Below, piece by piece: positions 17,865-26,877 of a stretch of DNA of 64,000 bases. The first letter of the stretch is position 1. Each line of letters begins with the position of its first letter. The notes under the pieces were generated by a model. The model searched no databases. It was given only the letters and a program-made list of their open reading frames with translations, and had not been told where the DNA came from. The translations under genes were made by a program, and so were the position numbers. Source of the stretch: Peribacillus deserti. GTDB lineage: Bacteria; Bacillota; Bacilli; Bacillales; DSM-1321. The stretch is taken from NCBI RefSeq assembly GCF_016909175.1, contig NZ_JAFBFI010000014.1:62001-126000 (forward strand). Reading direction: 5' to 3'.

Positions 17865-19527
17865 GCAGAACTCCTCCTTTAAGGACTGATAATACCGCAT
17901 ATTTCAGCAAGGCAGGGGCTGCTTTCAAGGAAAAGGGAAGTTCAAGCCTCTCCGTGCGTTTATGTGCATCTTTTCCATAAGGTCCTATATTAATTGTTGG
18001 GATATTTAAGTCTTTTATCGTATGAAGAGGAAGATTATAGCCTTTTCCATAGAGCGGCATCTCCTTTTCAAGTGAAGGAATGATTTCATCTGCATCAAGC
18101 AGCCTGCAGTAACTTACATCTGATAGCCCTTCAAAAAACGTCTTCAGCTTAATTTCTTCACCAAAGTTATATCTCGCGTATTCCTTGATTTCCTCTGCCA
18201 TTTCAAAGAGTTTTTCTTCATTCGAATTGCTCCTGTCCAAGTGCACATGTGGATAATATGGAGGTGCAAACATAATTAAATAATACGGAGCCAGATCAGG
18301 AAAATAACTGCTAATTCCTCTGGCTATTTCTACAGAGAGCTGACGATAATCTAAATCTGCTGAAGTCTCTTTATTAATCAGTTTTGCCATACTAGCTTCG
18401 AATTCTTCTCCGTGCCTGTTCTGTCCCATTTTATAAAGGTCAGAATAGGTATATACTCTAGGCTTTAAGAATGATAGTTTATCCATTCCCGAATCTAAAT
18501 GGTCCTCGTAATAAGCTTGTGACATTTTGGTATAAATTTCATCCGAACACTCGCGGGCTAATATCAATAATTTTTCTATTACATCCTGAGGGCTCTGCTG
18601 AAGGGTAAGTATATTATAAAGAACATAAGCATCTGTAGGTGTTTGTACATTATAAACATCCTTTAGGTCCGAAAGCTTCAGGCAGGTTGGCCGAGGGTTC
18701 CTTTCCCCTCCTGCCTCGTCTTTAAAATGAGTGGACAGCTCCATTTTATTTGTAAAGGATGCAGCCATCCATGAAGCATTAACACCTTCGAGCGGCTCAC
18801 CTACATGAGTTTCTTTCCCATTACAGAATATAAGTGGAAGAAGTTTGCCGACAGAACCTAAATAAATATATTTTGTTCGGTCTCCCGGGTATCCGGCAAA
18901 GCTTGGCTCACTGCAAATACAAACTTCGTATTCCAGCCCACGCTCTTCCTTAAGCCTAGCGAGCAGCCTGATTCCTTCAAACATCCCCTCGGAATTTCTT
19001 TCTTCATCAGGAGTAGCAAGCAGCAGAATATTCCCCTCAAACCCTTCATCAAGACAAATTTCCGATAATAATGCAATTTGGAGGGCAAGGCCAGCTTTCA
19101 TATCCATAATGCCTCTCCCAAAAAGCCACTCACCTGATTCAAGATCTTGTCTAACATCATCTTCTAACCGCTCAGAATGCAGCTTAGCCGTATACTCCAC
19201 TGGATTGAATGCATATGGCTTTAAATAACCATAATCCTCCACTCCAACCACATCAAAATGGCTCAGCAGAATTACCGTCTTATTGGAGTTCCCTTTCCCT
19301 TTGAAAAAAGCTGCTACTGTTTTACGGTTTAAAGAGTCATTTGTCAGCGGTTCATTATAAATTTGATCTTCATGTACCTGAAAGTAAGGGATTTCTTTTA
19401 TTATCTCAATTATTTTATCAGCCATTGTTATTTCCTGTTCTGTGCCGGAAATGCTCGGGGTTTCAACTAATCTCGTGATTATCTTCAAAATATCTGTTTC
19501 ATTATTCCAATGGGACTCTTTTAACAT
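17854..19527 (-). CDS. rocB: M20-family peptidase, RocB-like
   Basis: This 557-residue zinc-dependent M20 hydrolase is of the RocB type (arginine utilisation protein of Bacillus, about 560 residues). Metal-site motifs are visible: SHFDVVG (about 89-95), GRGIMDMKAG (about 136-145), the catalytic PDEERNSEG (about 173-181), and the late His in DAHKRTERLE. The long insertion typical of RocB is present. In B. subtilis rocB belongs to a sigma-L operon. Here it is paired with an XRE-cupin gene that overlaps its 3' end by 11 nt, and I see no -24/-12 sigma-L promoter. GGGGGATC precedes the ATG. Confidence 0.83.
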   Translation of the reverse strand: MLKESHWNNETDILKIITRLVETPSISGTEQEITMADKIIEIIKEIPYFQVHEDQIYNEPLTNDSLNRKTVAAFFKGKGNSNKTVILLSHFDVVGVEDYGYLKPYAFNPVEYTAKLHSERLEDDVRQDLESGEWLFGRGIMDMKAGLALQIALLSEICLDEGFEGNILLLATPDEERNSEGMFEGIRLLARLKEERGLEYEVCICSEPSFAGYPGDRTKYIYLGSVGKLLPLIFCNGKETHVGEPLEGVNASWMAASFTNKMELSTHFKDEAGGERNPRPTCLKLSDLKDVYNVQTPTDAYVLYNILTLQQSPQDVIEKLLILARECSDEIYTKMSQAYYEDHLDSGMDKLSFLKPRVYTYSDLYKMGQNRHGEEFEASMAKLINKETSADLDYRQLSVEIARGISSYFPDLAPYYLIMFAPPYYPHVHLDRSNSNEEKLFEMAEEIKEYARYNFGEEIKLKTFFEGLSDVSYCRLLDADEIIPSLEKEMPLYGKGYNLPLHTIKDLNIPTINIGPYGKDAHKRTERLELPFSLKAAPALLKYAVLSVLKGGVLHGK

Positions 19528-19813
19528 AATGATCCCCCTTCAATATTAATCACATTAATTTTTTTATTAATCATACTATTATAATCTTACAATTATTCGA
19601 ATCTATCAATATAAATTTTATTTCTAATCAATTAGATTTCTAAGATACTTATAAGATTATCTGCAATTTCTCTTAAAAACCTGCGAATATTGTCCGGGAA
19701 ATATGTCTGATTATGGTTCTTATCAACCGCCAGATCCGCCGATTTGTATTGTCACGAGTTGTAGAATCAAGGTAAGATGGAAATGAAAATAAGAGAAATG
19801 GAGATTCAATATA
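19528..19813. other. Divergent intergenic region with ATTAAT repeats
   Basis: The hexamer ATTAAT occurs at 19545, 19554 and 19566, the last two flanking a T tract, close to the rocB start. It could be the operator of the XRE regulator, by inference only. A TTGTCA (19749) 18 nt before TAAGAT (19773) is a possible promoter for the MFS gene. Confidence 0.35.
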
Positions 19814-21091
19814 ATGCGGCTTCGTGATTGGAACAAAAACTTAAAAATCCGATTGGGTGCGGAAGCTTTAGTTAACATCACCTTTTGGATGTTTTTCCCC
19901 TTTTTGGCCATTTATTTTACAGATTCTTTCGGTAAGAATATGGCTGGTTTTCTGCTGATTTTTTCTCAAGTTTTTTCTGTGATTGCTAATTTAATGGGTG
20001 GATATTGCGCAGATAGATTTGGCAGAAAACGAATGATGGTTATTTCAGCAATAGGACAAGGTGTTTTCTTTGTTCTATTCGCTTTTGCAAATTCACCCTG
20101 GTTTGAGTCGCCTATCATCGGCTTTATCTGTTTTACTATTGTCAGCATTTTTGGTTCCTTTTATTGGCCTGCCAGCCAGGCTATGGTTGCAGATGTTGTA
20201 GAAGAAAAGGACCGTAATGATGTTTTCGCCGTATTTTACACCTCTATTAATATAGCAGTGGTAATCGGCCCTATAGTAGGGGGTATTTTTTATGCGAATT
20301 ATCGTTTTGAACTATTATTAATATCTGGGCTATTATGTATAGCGCTGGGTTTAGTCCTGGCTAAATGGATTGATGAAACAGCACCCCAAAAAGAACATTC
20401 AACTTTGGCCGGAAAAAGCTCTAATTGGGTTCATTTCTTAAAAAATCAACTTAATGAATATGCTATTATTTTGCGGGATAAAACATTCCTCCTATTCATT
20501 GTTGCTGGTGTTCTTGTAGCCCAGACCTTTATGCAGCTGGATTTACTTATTCCTGTTTATACAAAAGAAGCAGTTGACACACAAACCCTTTTATCTTTAA
20601 ATAATTGGTCATTTGATATAAAAGGTGAACAGGCTTTCGGACTTTTAATCTCCGAAAATGGCTTGCTGGTTGCACTATTTACAATAGTCATATCAAGATG
20701 GATGTCGATCTTCAAAGAAAGAAATGTATTTATCACTTCTTCCATTGTTTACGGGATCGCTATTTTTGCCATGGGGCAGACCAGCTGGATTTGGGGATTA
20801 ATCATGGCCATGGCTCTATTTACTTTTGCCGAGTTAATGACAGCAGGAATCCAAAACGGATTTATTTCAAAATTGGCACCAGAACATATGAGAGGCCAAT
20901 ATTTCGCAGCCGCCAGCCTTCGTTACACAATTGGCAGAATGATAGCACCTCTGTCTATTCCCATGACCGATATTCTTGGGTTTACATGGACCTTTGGCAC
21001 TCTTGCTATACTTTCGTTTATAAGTGCATGTATTTTTCATATTATGTATAAGCGGTTCGAGTCGCAAAATGTTGTAAAAGCCGTGAGTTAA
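19814..21091 (+). CDS. MFS transporter, YttB-like
   Basis: This 425-residue major facilitator carrier has twelve membrane segments. It has the loop 2-3 motif (GGYCADRFGRKRMM, about residues 55-70) and a long central loop with an amphipathic insertion (about 245-280). It resembles YttB-like multidrug or metabolite carriers of Bacillus from memory; the substrate is unknown. The ribosome binding site GGAG is 12 nt from the ATG, which is long. It is divergent from rocB, so a role in exporting or importing a related compound is possible but unproven. Confidence 0.75.
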   Translation: MRLRDWNKNLKIRLGAEALVNITFWMFFPFLAIYFTDSFGKNMAGFLLIFSQVFSVIANLMGGYCADRFGRKRMMVISAIGQGVFFVLFAFANSPWFESPIIGFICFTIVSIFGSFYWPASQAMVADVVEEKDRNDVFAVFYTSINIAVVIGPIVGGIFYANYRFELLLISGLLCIALGLVLAKWIDETAPQKEHSTLAGKSSNWVHFLKNQLNEYAIILRDKTFLLFIVAGVLVAQTFMQLDLLIPVYTKEAVDTQTLLSLNNWSFDIKGEQAFGLLISENGLLVALFTIVISRWMSIFKERNVFITSSIVYGIAIFAMGQTSWIWGLIMAMALFTFAELMTAGIQNGFISKLAPEHMRGQYFAAASLRYTIGRMIAPLSIPMTDILGFTWTFGTLAILSFISACIFHIMYKRFESQNVVKAVS

Positions 21092-21107
21092 CATTCATAA
21101 TGGATAT

Positions 21108-21137
21108 AAAAGGGCTTATCCATGCGGTAAGCCTTTT
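21108..21137 (+). terminator. Terminator after the MFS gene
   Basis: A stem of about 11 bp, AAAAGGGCTTA/TAAGCCTTTTT (one G-U), has a 9-nt loop and ends in T. Confidence 0.68.
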
Positions 21138-21357
21138 TAACTGTTTTTTTATATGTCCCAACGTGATAAAGATAGAAAATCGGCCATTTTTTATTACTAA
21201 CTTCCCTGTTTCCTGCAATTACCTGTACCTGTAGAACTAGTGATTCTCTGCCTTTCGTGTATGAACCATTAATTACCATAAGTTTAATCCGACAAAAAAT
21301 TTAAATTTTATGTAGAATGCTTTTATGGGGTTAAACTCTATGAAAGGGTGACTAAAT

Positions 21358-22365
21358 ATGTTTTCGAACACTGAAATTGGAATTGATTTAGGAACAGCAA
21401 ATACGCTAGTATACAGTAAAAATAAAGGGATTGTTCTAAACGAGCCATCCGTTGTTGCGATAGATACAGAAACAAAGACTGTATTGGCGGTTGGACTAGA
21501 AGCCAAAAGTATGATTGGTAAAACTCCGGGAAATATAGTAGCGGTCCGTCCTCTAAAAGATGGGGTCATTGCTGACTTTGATGTAACCACACAAATGCTT
21601 AAGCAAATCATGAAAAAAGCTGGAAAAAAATTAGGATTCTCTATTAGAAAGCCTAATGTAGTAGTTTGTACTCCATCTGGTTCTACCTCCGTAGAAAGAC
21701 GGGCCATTCATGACGCGGTTAAGAGCTGTGGAGCTAAGCATGTACATCTTATTGAGGAACCTGTTGCAGCAGCAATCGGGGCAGATCTTCCTGTAGATGA
21801 GCCCATTGCAAACGTAGTCGTTGATATTGGCGGAGGCACTACAGAAGTAGCAATCATCTCATTTGGAGGAGTAGTATCCTGTAATTCCATCCGAATTGGC
21901 GGAGACCAGCTGGATGAAGACATCGTACAATTTGTCAGAAAAAAATATAACCTGCTAATAGGCGAACGCACAGCTGAACAAATCAAAGTAGAAATCGCCT
22001 ACGCACTAGTAAAACACGAAGAACTTTCCATGGAAGTCCGCGGGCGCGATCTCGTAACAGGTCTCCCAAAAACTATTACTCTACGATCTTTTGAAATACA
22101 AGATGCAATCAAGGAATCACTATTACATATTCTTGAAGCCATCCGTGCAACCCTGGAAGACTGCCCGCCCGAACTAAGCGGAGACATCGTAGACCAAGGT
22201 GTCATCCTAACTGGCGGCGGTGCACTACTAAACGGAATACAAGAATGGTTAAGCAATGAAATCGTAGTTCCTGTCCATATCGCACCAAACCCTCTAGAAT
22301 CCGTAGCCATCGGAACAGGCCGCTCCCTAGAGGTCATACACAAACTACAAAAAGCAGCGAGGTAA
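21358..22365 (+). CDS. mreBH: Cell-shape actin homologue MreBH
   Basis: This 335-residue bacterial actin forms membrane filaments that guide wall synthesis and, in B. subtilis, LytE. The actin ATP motifs are visible: [11 protein letters not shown] (9-19), [10 protein letters not shown] (about 158-167) and [10 protein letters not shown] near residue 282. The match is clearly closer to MreBH than to MreB or Mbl ([15 protein letters not shown] start; [31 protein letters not shown] block). AAGGGTGAC precedes the ATG. It stands alone, as in B. subtilis. Codon use changes in the last 400 bases: many CTA, ATC, AAC and GAC codons, unlike the first half. The 3' end then runs directly into the repeat cluster. 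Confidence 0.94.
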   Translation: MFSNTEIGIDLGTANTLVYSKNKGIVLNEPSVVAIDTETKTVLAVGLEAKSMIGKTPGNIVAVRPLKDGVIADFDVTTQMLKQIMKKAGKKLGFSIRKPNVVVCTPSGSTSVERRAIHDAVKSCGAKHVHLIEEPVAAAIGADLPVDEPIANVVVDIGGGTTEVAIISFGGVVSCNSIRIGGDQLDEDIVQFVRKKYNLLIGERTAEQIKVEIAYALVKHEELSMEVRGRDLVTGLPKTITLRSFEIQDAIKESLLHILEAIRATLEDCPPELSGDIVDQGVILTGGGALLNGIQEWLSNEIVVPVHIAPNPLESVAIGTGRSLEVIHKLQKAAR

Positions 22366-22368
22366 ACA

Positions 22369-22562
22369 GAAAAGCGGAAAGCGGTGCCTTCCCAAGAACA
22401 TTCATTAAACCCTCCATGATTGACAATTTTTTTGGGGGTGCAAATTTTCATTAGGAAGGCAGAGACCCGACAAGCATAAGACGAGCAGGCCGTGAGAAGT
22501 GCTTTTCTTCTCATGGACTGATTGGCTTATGTCTCGAGGGTCTCAGCTTGAAGCTAGACAAA
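22369..22562 (+). repeat. Repeat A, copy 1 (194 bp)
   Basis: By eye this is identical, base for base, to copy 2 at 23124-23317 (offset 755). Its core folds as a long hairpin: GAGACCC pairs with GGGTCTC, CATAAG with CTTATG, and CCGTGAGAAG with CTTCTCATGG (one G-U) around a short loop. It begins 4 nt after the mreBH stop, so it forms the 3' UTR of that gene. Confidence 0.85.
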
Positions 22563-22563
22563 A

Positions 22564-22746
22564 CCGAAAAGCGGAGAACGGTGCTTTTCTAAATAATTCG
22601 TATTGAATAGGCTAAGCTTAATGCTTAGCCTTTCGTATCTTGTCACAGACTAATGAAAAGCAGACACCTGATAAAGTAGGCTTGCTGATTGACGAGCGTA
22701 GCGAAGACAGAAGCCTAGCCGCACTTATGCGTTAGCCAGGCATAAG
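22564..22746 (+). repeat. Repeat B, copy 1 (183 bp)
   Basis: This copy contains a hairpin with 7-nt GAAAAGC/GCTTTTC arms, a GGCTAAGC/GCTTAGCC hairpin, the AGGCTT/AAGCCT pair, and a CTTATGC/GCATAAG hairpin. Related copies are at 22747 (partial), 22857 and 23319. Confidence 0.8.
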
Positions 22747-22829
22747 AAAAGCGGAGAACGGTGCTTTTCTAAATAATTCGTATTGAGAGGCTAAGATTTT
22801 CGTTTAGCCTTTCGTATTTTGTCACAGAC
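22747..22829 (+). repeat. Repeat B, copy 2 (partial, 83 bp)
   Basis: Only the first half of the B unit is present, up to TTGTCACAGAC. The central stem is altered to AGGCTAA/TTAGCCT with a longer loop. Confidence 0.78.
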
Positions 22830-22856
22830 AAGGTGTCAGTTCGCAGCTAGACAAAC

Positions 22857-23065
22857 CCGAAAAACGGAGAACGATGCTTTTCCTAACAATTTATATTGTA
22901 AAGCCTCAGCTTATCGCTTAGCCTTTCGTATTTTGTCACAGACTAATGAAAAGCAGACACCTGATAAAGCAGGCTTGCTGATTGACGAGCGTAGCGAAGA
23001 CAGAAGCCTAGCCGCACTTATGTGTTAGCCAGGCATAAGAAAAGCGGCAGCGAAAGGCCGCTTTT
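22857..23065 (+). repeat. Repeat B, copy 3, with terminator-like tail
   Basis: A full B unit (to 23039) is followed by a 9-bp hairpin AAAAGCGGC/GCCGCTTTT (23039-23065) that resembles a terminator. The central GGCTAAGC stem is damaged in this copy (left arm reads AAGCCTCAGC). Confidence 0.78.
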
Positions 23066-23123
23066 GCCTTTTGATGGCGATTGATTTATGACCGAAGGTG
23101 TCAGTTCGCAGCTGGACAAACCC

Positions 23124-23317
23124 GAAAAGCGGAAAGCGGTGCCTTCCCAAGAACATTCATTAAACCCTCCATGATTGACAATTTTTTTGGGGGTGCAAAT
23201 TTTCATTAGGAAGGCAGAGACCCGACAAGCATAAGACGAGCAGGCCGTGAGAAGTGCTTTTCTTCTCATGGACTGATTGGCTTATGTCTCGAGGGTCTCA
23301 GCTTGAAGCTAGACAAA
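23124..23317 (+). repeat. Repeat A, copy 2 (194 bp)
   Basis: By eye this is identical to copy 1 over the full 194 bases. The identity implies a recent duplication or ongoing gene conversion. Confidence 0.85.
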
Positions 23318-23318
23318 C

Positions 23319-23528
23319 CCGAAAAACGGAGAACGATGCTTTTCCTAAGAATTTATATTGTAAAGGCTAAGCTTATCGCTTAGCCTTTCGTATTTTGTCA
23401 CAGACTTATGAAAAGCAGACACCTGATAAAGCAGGCTTGCTGATTGACGAGCGTAGCGAAGACAGAAGCCTAGCCGCACTTATGCGTTAGCCAGGCATAA
23501 GAAAAGCGGCAGCGAAAGGCCGCTTTTG
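23319..23528 (+). repeat. Repeat B, copy 4, with terminator-like tail
   Basis: A full B unit (to 23502) has an intact AGGCTAAGC/GCTTAGCCT stem. It is followed by the same AAAAGCGGC/GCCGCTTTT hairpin (23502-23528) as in copy 3. It differs from copy 3 at only a few positions. Confidence 0.78.
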
Positions 23529-23649
23529 CCTTTTGATGGCGATTGGCTTATGACCGAAGGTGTCACAAACAGATAGGCGAAGTGCCTTTCCCAGACCCGA
23601 TAAAGAAGCCTTGCTGATTGCCGGACAGAAGCATAGTCGCAATTATGCC

Positions 23650-23674
23650 TTAGCTTAGCTTAGCTTAGCTTAGC
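23650..23674 (+). repeat. TTAGC pentanucleotide tandem repeat (5 copies)
   Basis: There are five exact copies in a row, flanked by near-copies (TCAGC, CTAGC). It is probably made by slippage from a TTAGCC arm of the neighbouring palindromes. Confidence 0.85.
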
Positions 23675-23785
23675 TCAGCCTAGCATAACCAAACAGCCCT
23701 GTGAAAGTACCTTTTATTTCATCGGGCTGTTTGGCTAATTAAGATACCGAATTCAGAATAGATTTCTCACTAAAATTAGTAACAT

Positions 23786-23892
23786 CCCTTGAATTTTTAA
23801 AAAACCTCTTATATCTCGAAAATCCCACTTATATTTTCAAAAACCCTCTATATTTTTAAATTCCCTTTAAAACTTCAAAAATCCCTCTTAAT
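23786..23892 (-). repeat. Array of degenerate 20-bp units (CCCTCTTA type)
   Basis: CC(T/A)CTTA-like cores start at 23805, 23825, 23845, 23864 and 23884, a spacing of 20, 20, 19 and 20 bp, with a weaker one at 23787. The bases between are A/T-rich (for example TATATCTCGAAAAT). On the minus strand the units read like those at 50036-50135. From 23893 to 24130 I see nothing else. Confidence 0.72.
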
Positions 23893-24134
23893 TGGTGACT
23901 CGCTTCTACACAGACCAATTTCCCTGCCCAACAATGAGTTCACCCTATAGTTAATACTAAAAACCCCTTTATCTCAAAATCAACTTTGAAAAATAACATA
24001 CTCATGCTAAGTAAAATCTCCGTTTTAGCTAAAAAGCAGCTGTGTACAATCCGACGAAGGAGTTATACCAAAAGCGAATTCTCCTTCCTGACACCAAATC
24101 CCTTTCCACATCTACTTCGAAAAACAGCATCAAA

Positions 24135-24163
24135 AAAACCGCTGTATCGCATACAGCGGTTTT
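24135..24163 (-). terminator. Terminator after the lipoprotein gene
   Basis: A perfect 13-bp stem (24135-24147 with 24151-24163) has a 3-nt loop. The minus strand continues with TTTTT after the stem. Confidence 0.85.
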
Positions 24164-24173
24164 GAAGATGAGA

Positions 24174-24680
24174 CTATTGAAGCTCGGCACTGAAAGTTGG
24201 TGCAACTAGCTTAGCACTTTCGAATGCTTTTTTTAGTTTTTCTTCACCTTGAGTGAATGTTTCATTTGCAGCATCAAGAGATGGTGCGTCTTTCTTAAGC
24301 TCCTCTGCTTTAGCCTCGTAGGAAGCAGTGAAGTCCTTAAGAGCTCCCTCAAGGTCAGCCTTTTGATCTTTAAGTTCTGCAGGTGCTTTAATGTTTTTTA
24401 ATTCAGCAGCTACTGCAGCAGCAGACTCACTAGCTTTTTGTCTAACATCAGCAGCAGGTGTTTCCTCTGCTCCTTCGTATGCGTTTAAATCGCTGTCTTT
24501 TGCGTTAACTTTTGCTTTAAGTCCTAAATAGAAATCAAGTAAAGTACCTGATACATCTACCTTTTCAGTTGATGCTTCTTCTGTCTTTTTCTCAGAAGCT
24601 TTTTCTTCGGATTTGCCTGAGCATGCTGTTAAACCGATAGCAAGTGCTAAAGCAGAACCTAGTAACCAGAATTTTTTCAT
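24174..24680 (-). CDS. Lipoprotein of unknown function
   Basis: This 168-residue predicted lipoprotein has a signal peptide ending in the lipobox LTAC with Cys20, so it is lipid-anchored on the outer face of the membrane. The mature part starts with a Lys/Glu/Ser linker (about 21-45) and continues as long alanine- and lysine-rich helices (about 60-155), probably coiled coil. I do not recognise the family. AGGGGG precedes the ATG at 24680; an in-frame ATG 7 codons earlier lacks a binding site. The gene is transcribed alone. Confidence 0.75.
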   Translation of the reverse strand: MKKFWLLGSALALAIGLTACSGKSEEKASEKKTEEASTEKVDVSGTLLDFYLGLKAKVNAKDSDLNAYEGAEETPAADVRQKASESAAAVAAELKNIKAPAELKDQKADLEGALKDFTASYEAKAEELKKDAPSLDAANETFTQGEEKLKKAFESAKLVAPTFSAELQ

Positions 24681-24922
24681 GTTAATCCCCCTCGTATACA
24701 TTTGGAAGCATCAAATTGTGCTTCCTTGTATAATTTTTAAGCAGGTAATTCCCAATCTTTTGAAAATTTCCCCGCTTTAAATCTTACCATCTGCCTATAA
24801 GGTAGTAAAGGGAATGTTCTGTAAAATTAAAAAGATTAAATTATATGAAAATTCAGACGTAAAATCAAGTCTTTTTTAATTACAATTTTAAAACATTTTC
24901 AGCATCCACACTTAGTAAAGAT

Positions 24923-26833
24923 TCAATCAGTGTTCTCGAGGAATTCTTCAAGTTTTTCATATAATAAAGTTTGTTCTTGCTCTAGCTTCGTTTGTTCCTC
25001 ATACAGCTCATTAAGGAGCTGCAAATCGGTTTCGCCCTGCATCTTCGCGTTTATTTCAGACAATTTTTTATCGAGAAGGTTAATCCTTTCTTCTACCTTC
25101 TCAGCACTATATTCCGGCTTATTACTCAACTCATTCTGTTTTGTTCTCTTTTCACTTTTGACTACCTTTATTTCTTTCGGCTTTTGTTCTTGTTTCTGGA
25201 TCAGTTTCTTTTTTTGTTCATCAAGTTTTACTTTAGCCCAATTATAATTACCGGTAAAAGTATACAGATACCCATCATCAAGCCAGCATGTTTTTGGGAA
25301 TAGATTATTTAATAAATAGCGGTCATGTGAAACGGCTAGAATGGTTCCATTAAATTCTTCTAAAGCTTCTTCTAATACCTCACGGGAATCGATGTCCAAA
25401 TGGTTTGTTGGTTCGTCTAGAATTAATAAGTTTATATCCTGATGCATAAGCTGTGCAAGCTTCAGCCTCATCCTTTCTCCTCCGCTGAGCTGGCCAACCT
25501 TCCGAAATACTGCAGGACCATAAAATAAGAAGCGGGCAAGGATATGGCGGGCTTCCCCCTCAGTTATGCTGATTTCTTCCCGAAAGGCTTCAATTACTGT
25601 TTGACTGGAGTTCTGAATATATAAGTGCTGTGATAGATAACCGATCTTCACGCTGCTTCCTATCTGGATTTGTCCTTGGTCTACTTCTACTTCCTGCTGA
25701 ATAATTTTGAGCAGAGTCGATTTGCCTGAACCGTTTTTTCCTACAATGGCAATTCGCTCCTGGAATCGCAAATGAAAGTTAATCTCCTGAAATAACACTT
25801 TCTGCCCGAAACTTTTGCTGGCATTTTTAATAAGGATAACATCTTTGCCGCTTCTTTCACCTGACTCCAGCTGAAGTCCCATCTTTTTGCGTTCCAGGAT
25901 CGGCCGCTTTAATTTTTCCATTCTTTCCAGGGCCCTCTCCATGTTCCGCGCACGTTTATGCAGGCCTTCATTCGGGGGATTTGCCCGATTCGCCCATTCT
26001 CTTAGCCTTTTTATAGCTTCCTTCATCTTTTTTATTTTTTTTTGCTGTTCCTGATAAGCCTGAAATTCCTCAAGCAGCCGCGCTTCTTTTTCAGTAACAA
26101 ATCCTGAGTAGTTTGAATGGTATATTGTTGCCACTCCATCCTCTATGTCTATAATTTTTGTAGCTGCTTCATCCAAAAAGAAGCGGTCATGAGAGATGAG
26201 TACAACAGTACCCTCATACTCCTTCAGAAATTGCTCCAGCCATTCAACTGCAGCTATATCAAGATGGTTTGTTGGTTCATCAAGCAGAAGCAAATCTGGT
26301 GATGTCAACAGCAGGAGTCCAAGGCATACCTTGGTCTGTTCTCCGCCGCTCAACATCTCGAATGCCGCTCCCATTAATGGATTTAACTGTAATCCATTTG
26401 CGATTCTAGATATTTTCGCCTCCACTTCATACCCGCCAAGCAGACTGAACCGCTCCTGTAGAGTTCCATATTCCTCTAAAATACTTTCAATCCGATCTCC
26501 TTCTAGGGCCATCCGGGTTTCCAGCGCCTGCATTCTTACTCCTATCTCCATAGTTTCTGAAAATGCCGAACGGAGAACGTCTTCTACACGAAAATTCTTC
26601 TCAAATGTAGGAATCTGAGCAAGATAACCAACCTTTAACCCTTTCTTTAAGGAAATAACTCCTTCATCTGGAGCTTCTTTTCCAGCTAGTAATTTCATAA
26701 CCGTAGTTTTACCGCTTCCGTTTCTGCCAACAAGGGCTGCCCGGTCCCCTTCATGAATTTCAAACGACAATTCTTCAAAAACTCTGTTGCCGCCATACAT
26801 CTTTCCAGCCTGCTGTATACTGCAAACAATCAT
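24923..26833 (-). CDS. ABC-F ATPase, ribosomal protection type
   Basis: This 636-residue protein has two ABC domains in tandem and no membrane segments, the layout of ABC-F translation factors. Visible are Walker A GRNGSGKTT (36-44) and a second GKNGSGKST, two LSGGE signatures, and two DEPTNHLD Walker B stretches. The linker between the domains (about 265-325, KKIKKMKEAIKRLREWANRA) is the arm that reaches into the ribosome. The C-terminal tail (about 540-636) is a long charged coiled coil. Such proteins eject antibiotics (pleuromutilins, lincosamides, streptogramins) or rescue stalled ribosomes. An attenuator-like leader upstream supports an antibiotic-inducible resistance factor rather than YdiF/YfmR housekeeping; this is inference. 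Confidence 0.85.
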   Translation of the reverse strand: MIVCSIQQAGKMYGGNRVFEELSFEIHEGDRAALVGRNGSGKTTVMKLLAGKEAPDEGVISLKKGLKVGYLAQIPTFEKNFRVEDVLRSAFSETMEIGVRMQALETRMALEGDRIESILEEYGTLQERFSLLGGYEVEAKISRIANGLQLNPLMGAAFEMLSGGEQTKVCLGLLLLTSPDLLLLDEPTNHLDIAAVEWLEQFLKEYEGTVVLISHDRFFLDEAATKIIDIEDGVATIYHSNYSGFVTEKEARLLEEFQAYQEQQKKIKKMKEAIKRLREWANRANPPNEGLHKRARNMERALERMEKLKRPILERKKMGLQLESGERSGKDVILIKNASKSFGQKVLFQEINFHLRFQERIAIVGKNGSGKSTLLKIIQQEVEVDQGQIQIGSSVKIGYLSQHLYIQNSSQTVIEAFREEISITEGEARHILARFLFYGPAVFRKVGQLSGGERMRLKLAQLMHQDINLLILDEPTNHLDIDSREVLEEALEEFNGTILAVSHDRYLLNNLFPKTCWLDDGYLYTFTGNYNWAKVKLDEQKKKLIQKQEQKPKEIKVVKSEKRTKQNELSNKPEYSAEKVEERINLLDKKLSEINAKMQGETDLQLLNELYEEQTKLEQEQTLLYEKLEEFLENTD

Positions 26834-26877
26834 TTCTATATCCTCATTTCATCTATTTTAAATTGGATTTTAGACAG

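Larger units (their letters stand above)
22366..23734. repeat. Cluster of nested palindromic repeats behind mreBH
   Basis: About 1.37 kb contains no credible gene and is built from two repeat types (A and B, listed separately), arranged A1-B1-B2(part)-B3-A2-B4. Linkers such as TTCGCAGCTAGACAAACCCG recur between them. Almost every element can fold. The cluster closes with a TTAGC tandem repeat and an 11-bp hairpin (23689-23699 with 23724-23734). Motifs like GACAAGCATAAGACGAGC recall dispersed intergenic repeats I have seen in other Bacillaceae genomes. The many frames over this region look like by-products of the repeats. Confidence 0.85.

Noticed and set aside
22819-23269. Open frames in the repeat cluster (for example 22819-23028 plus, 23018-23269 minus)
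   Set aside because: They lack binding sites and consist of the palindromic repeats; the same peptide string appears at 21999-22514 because repeat A is duplicated.
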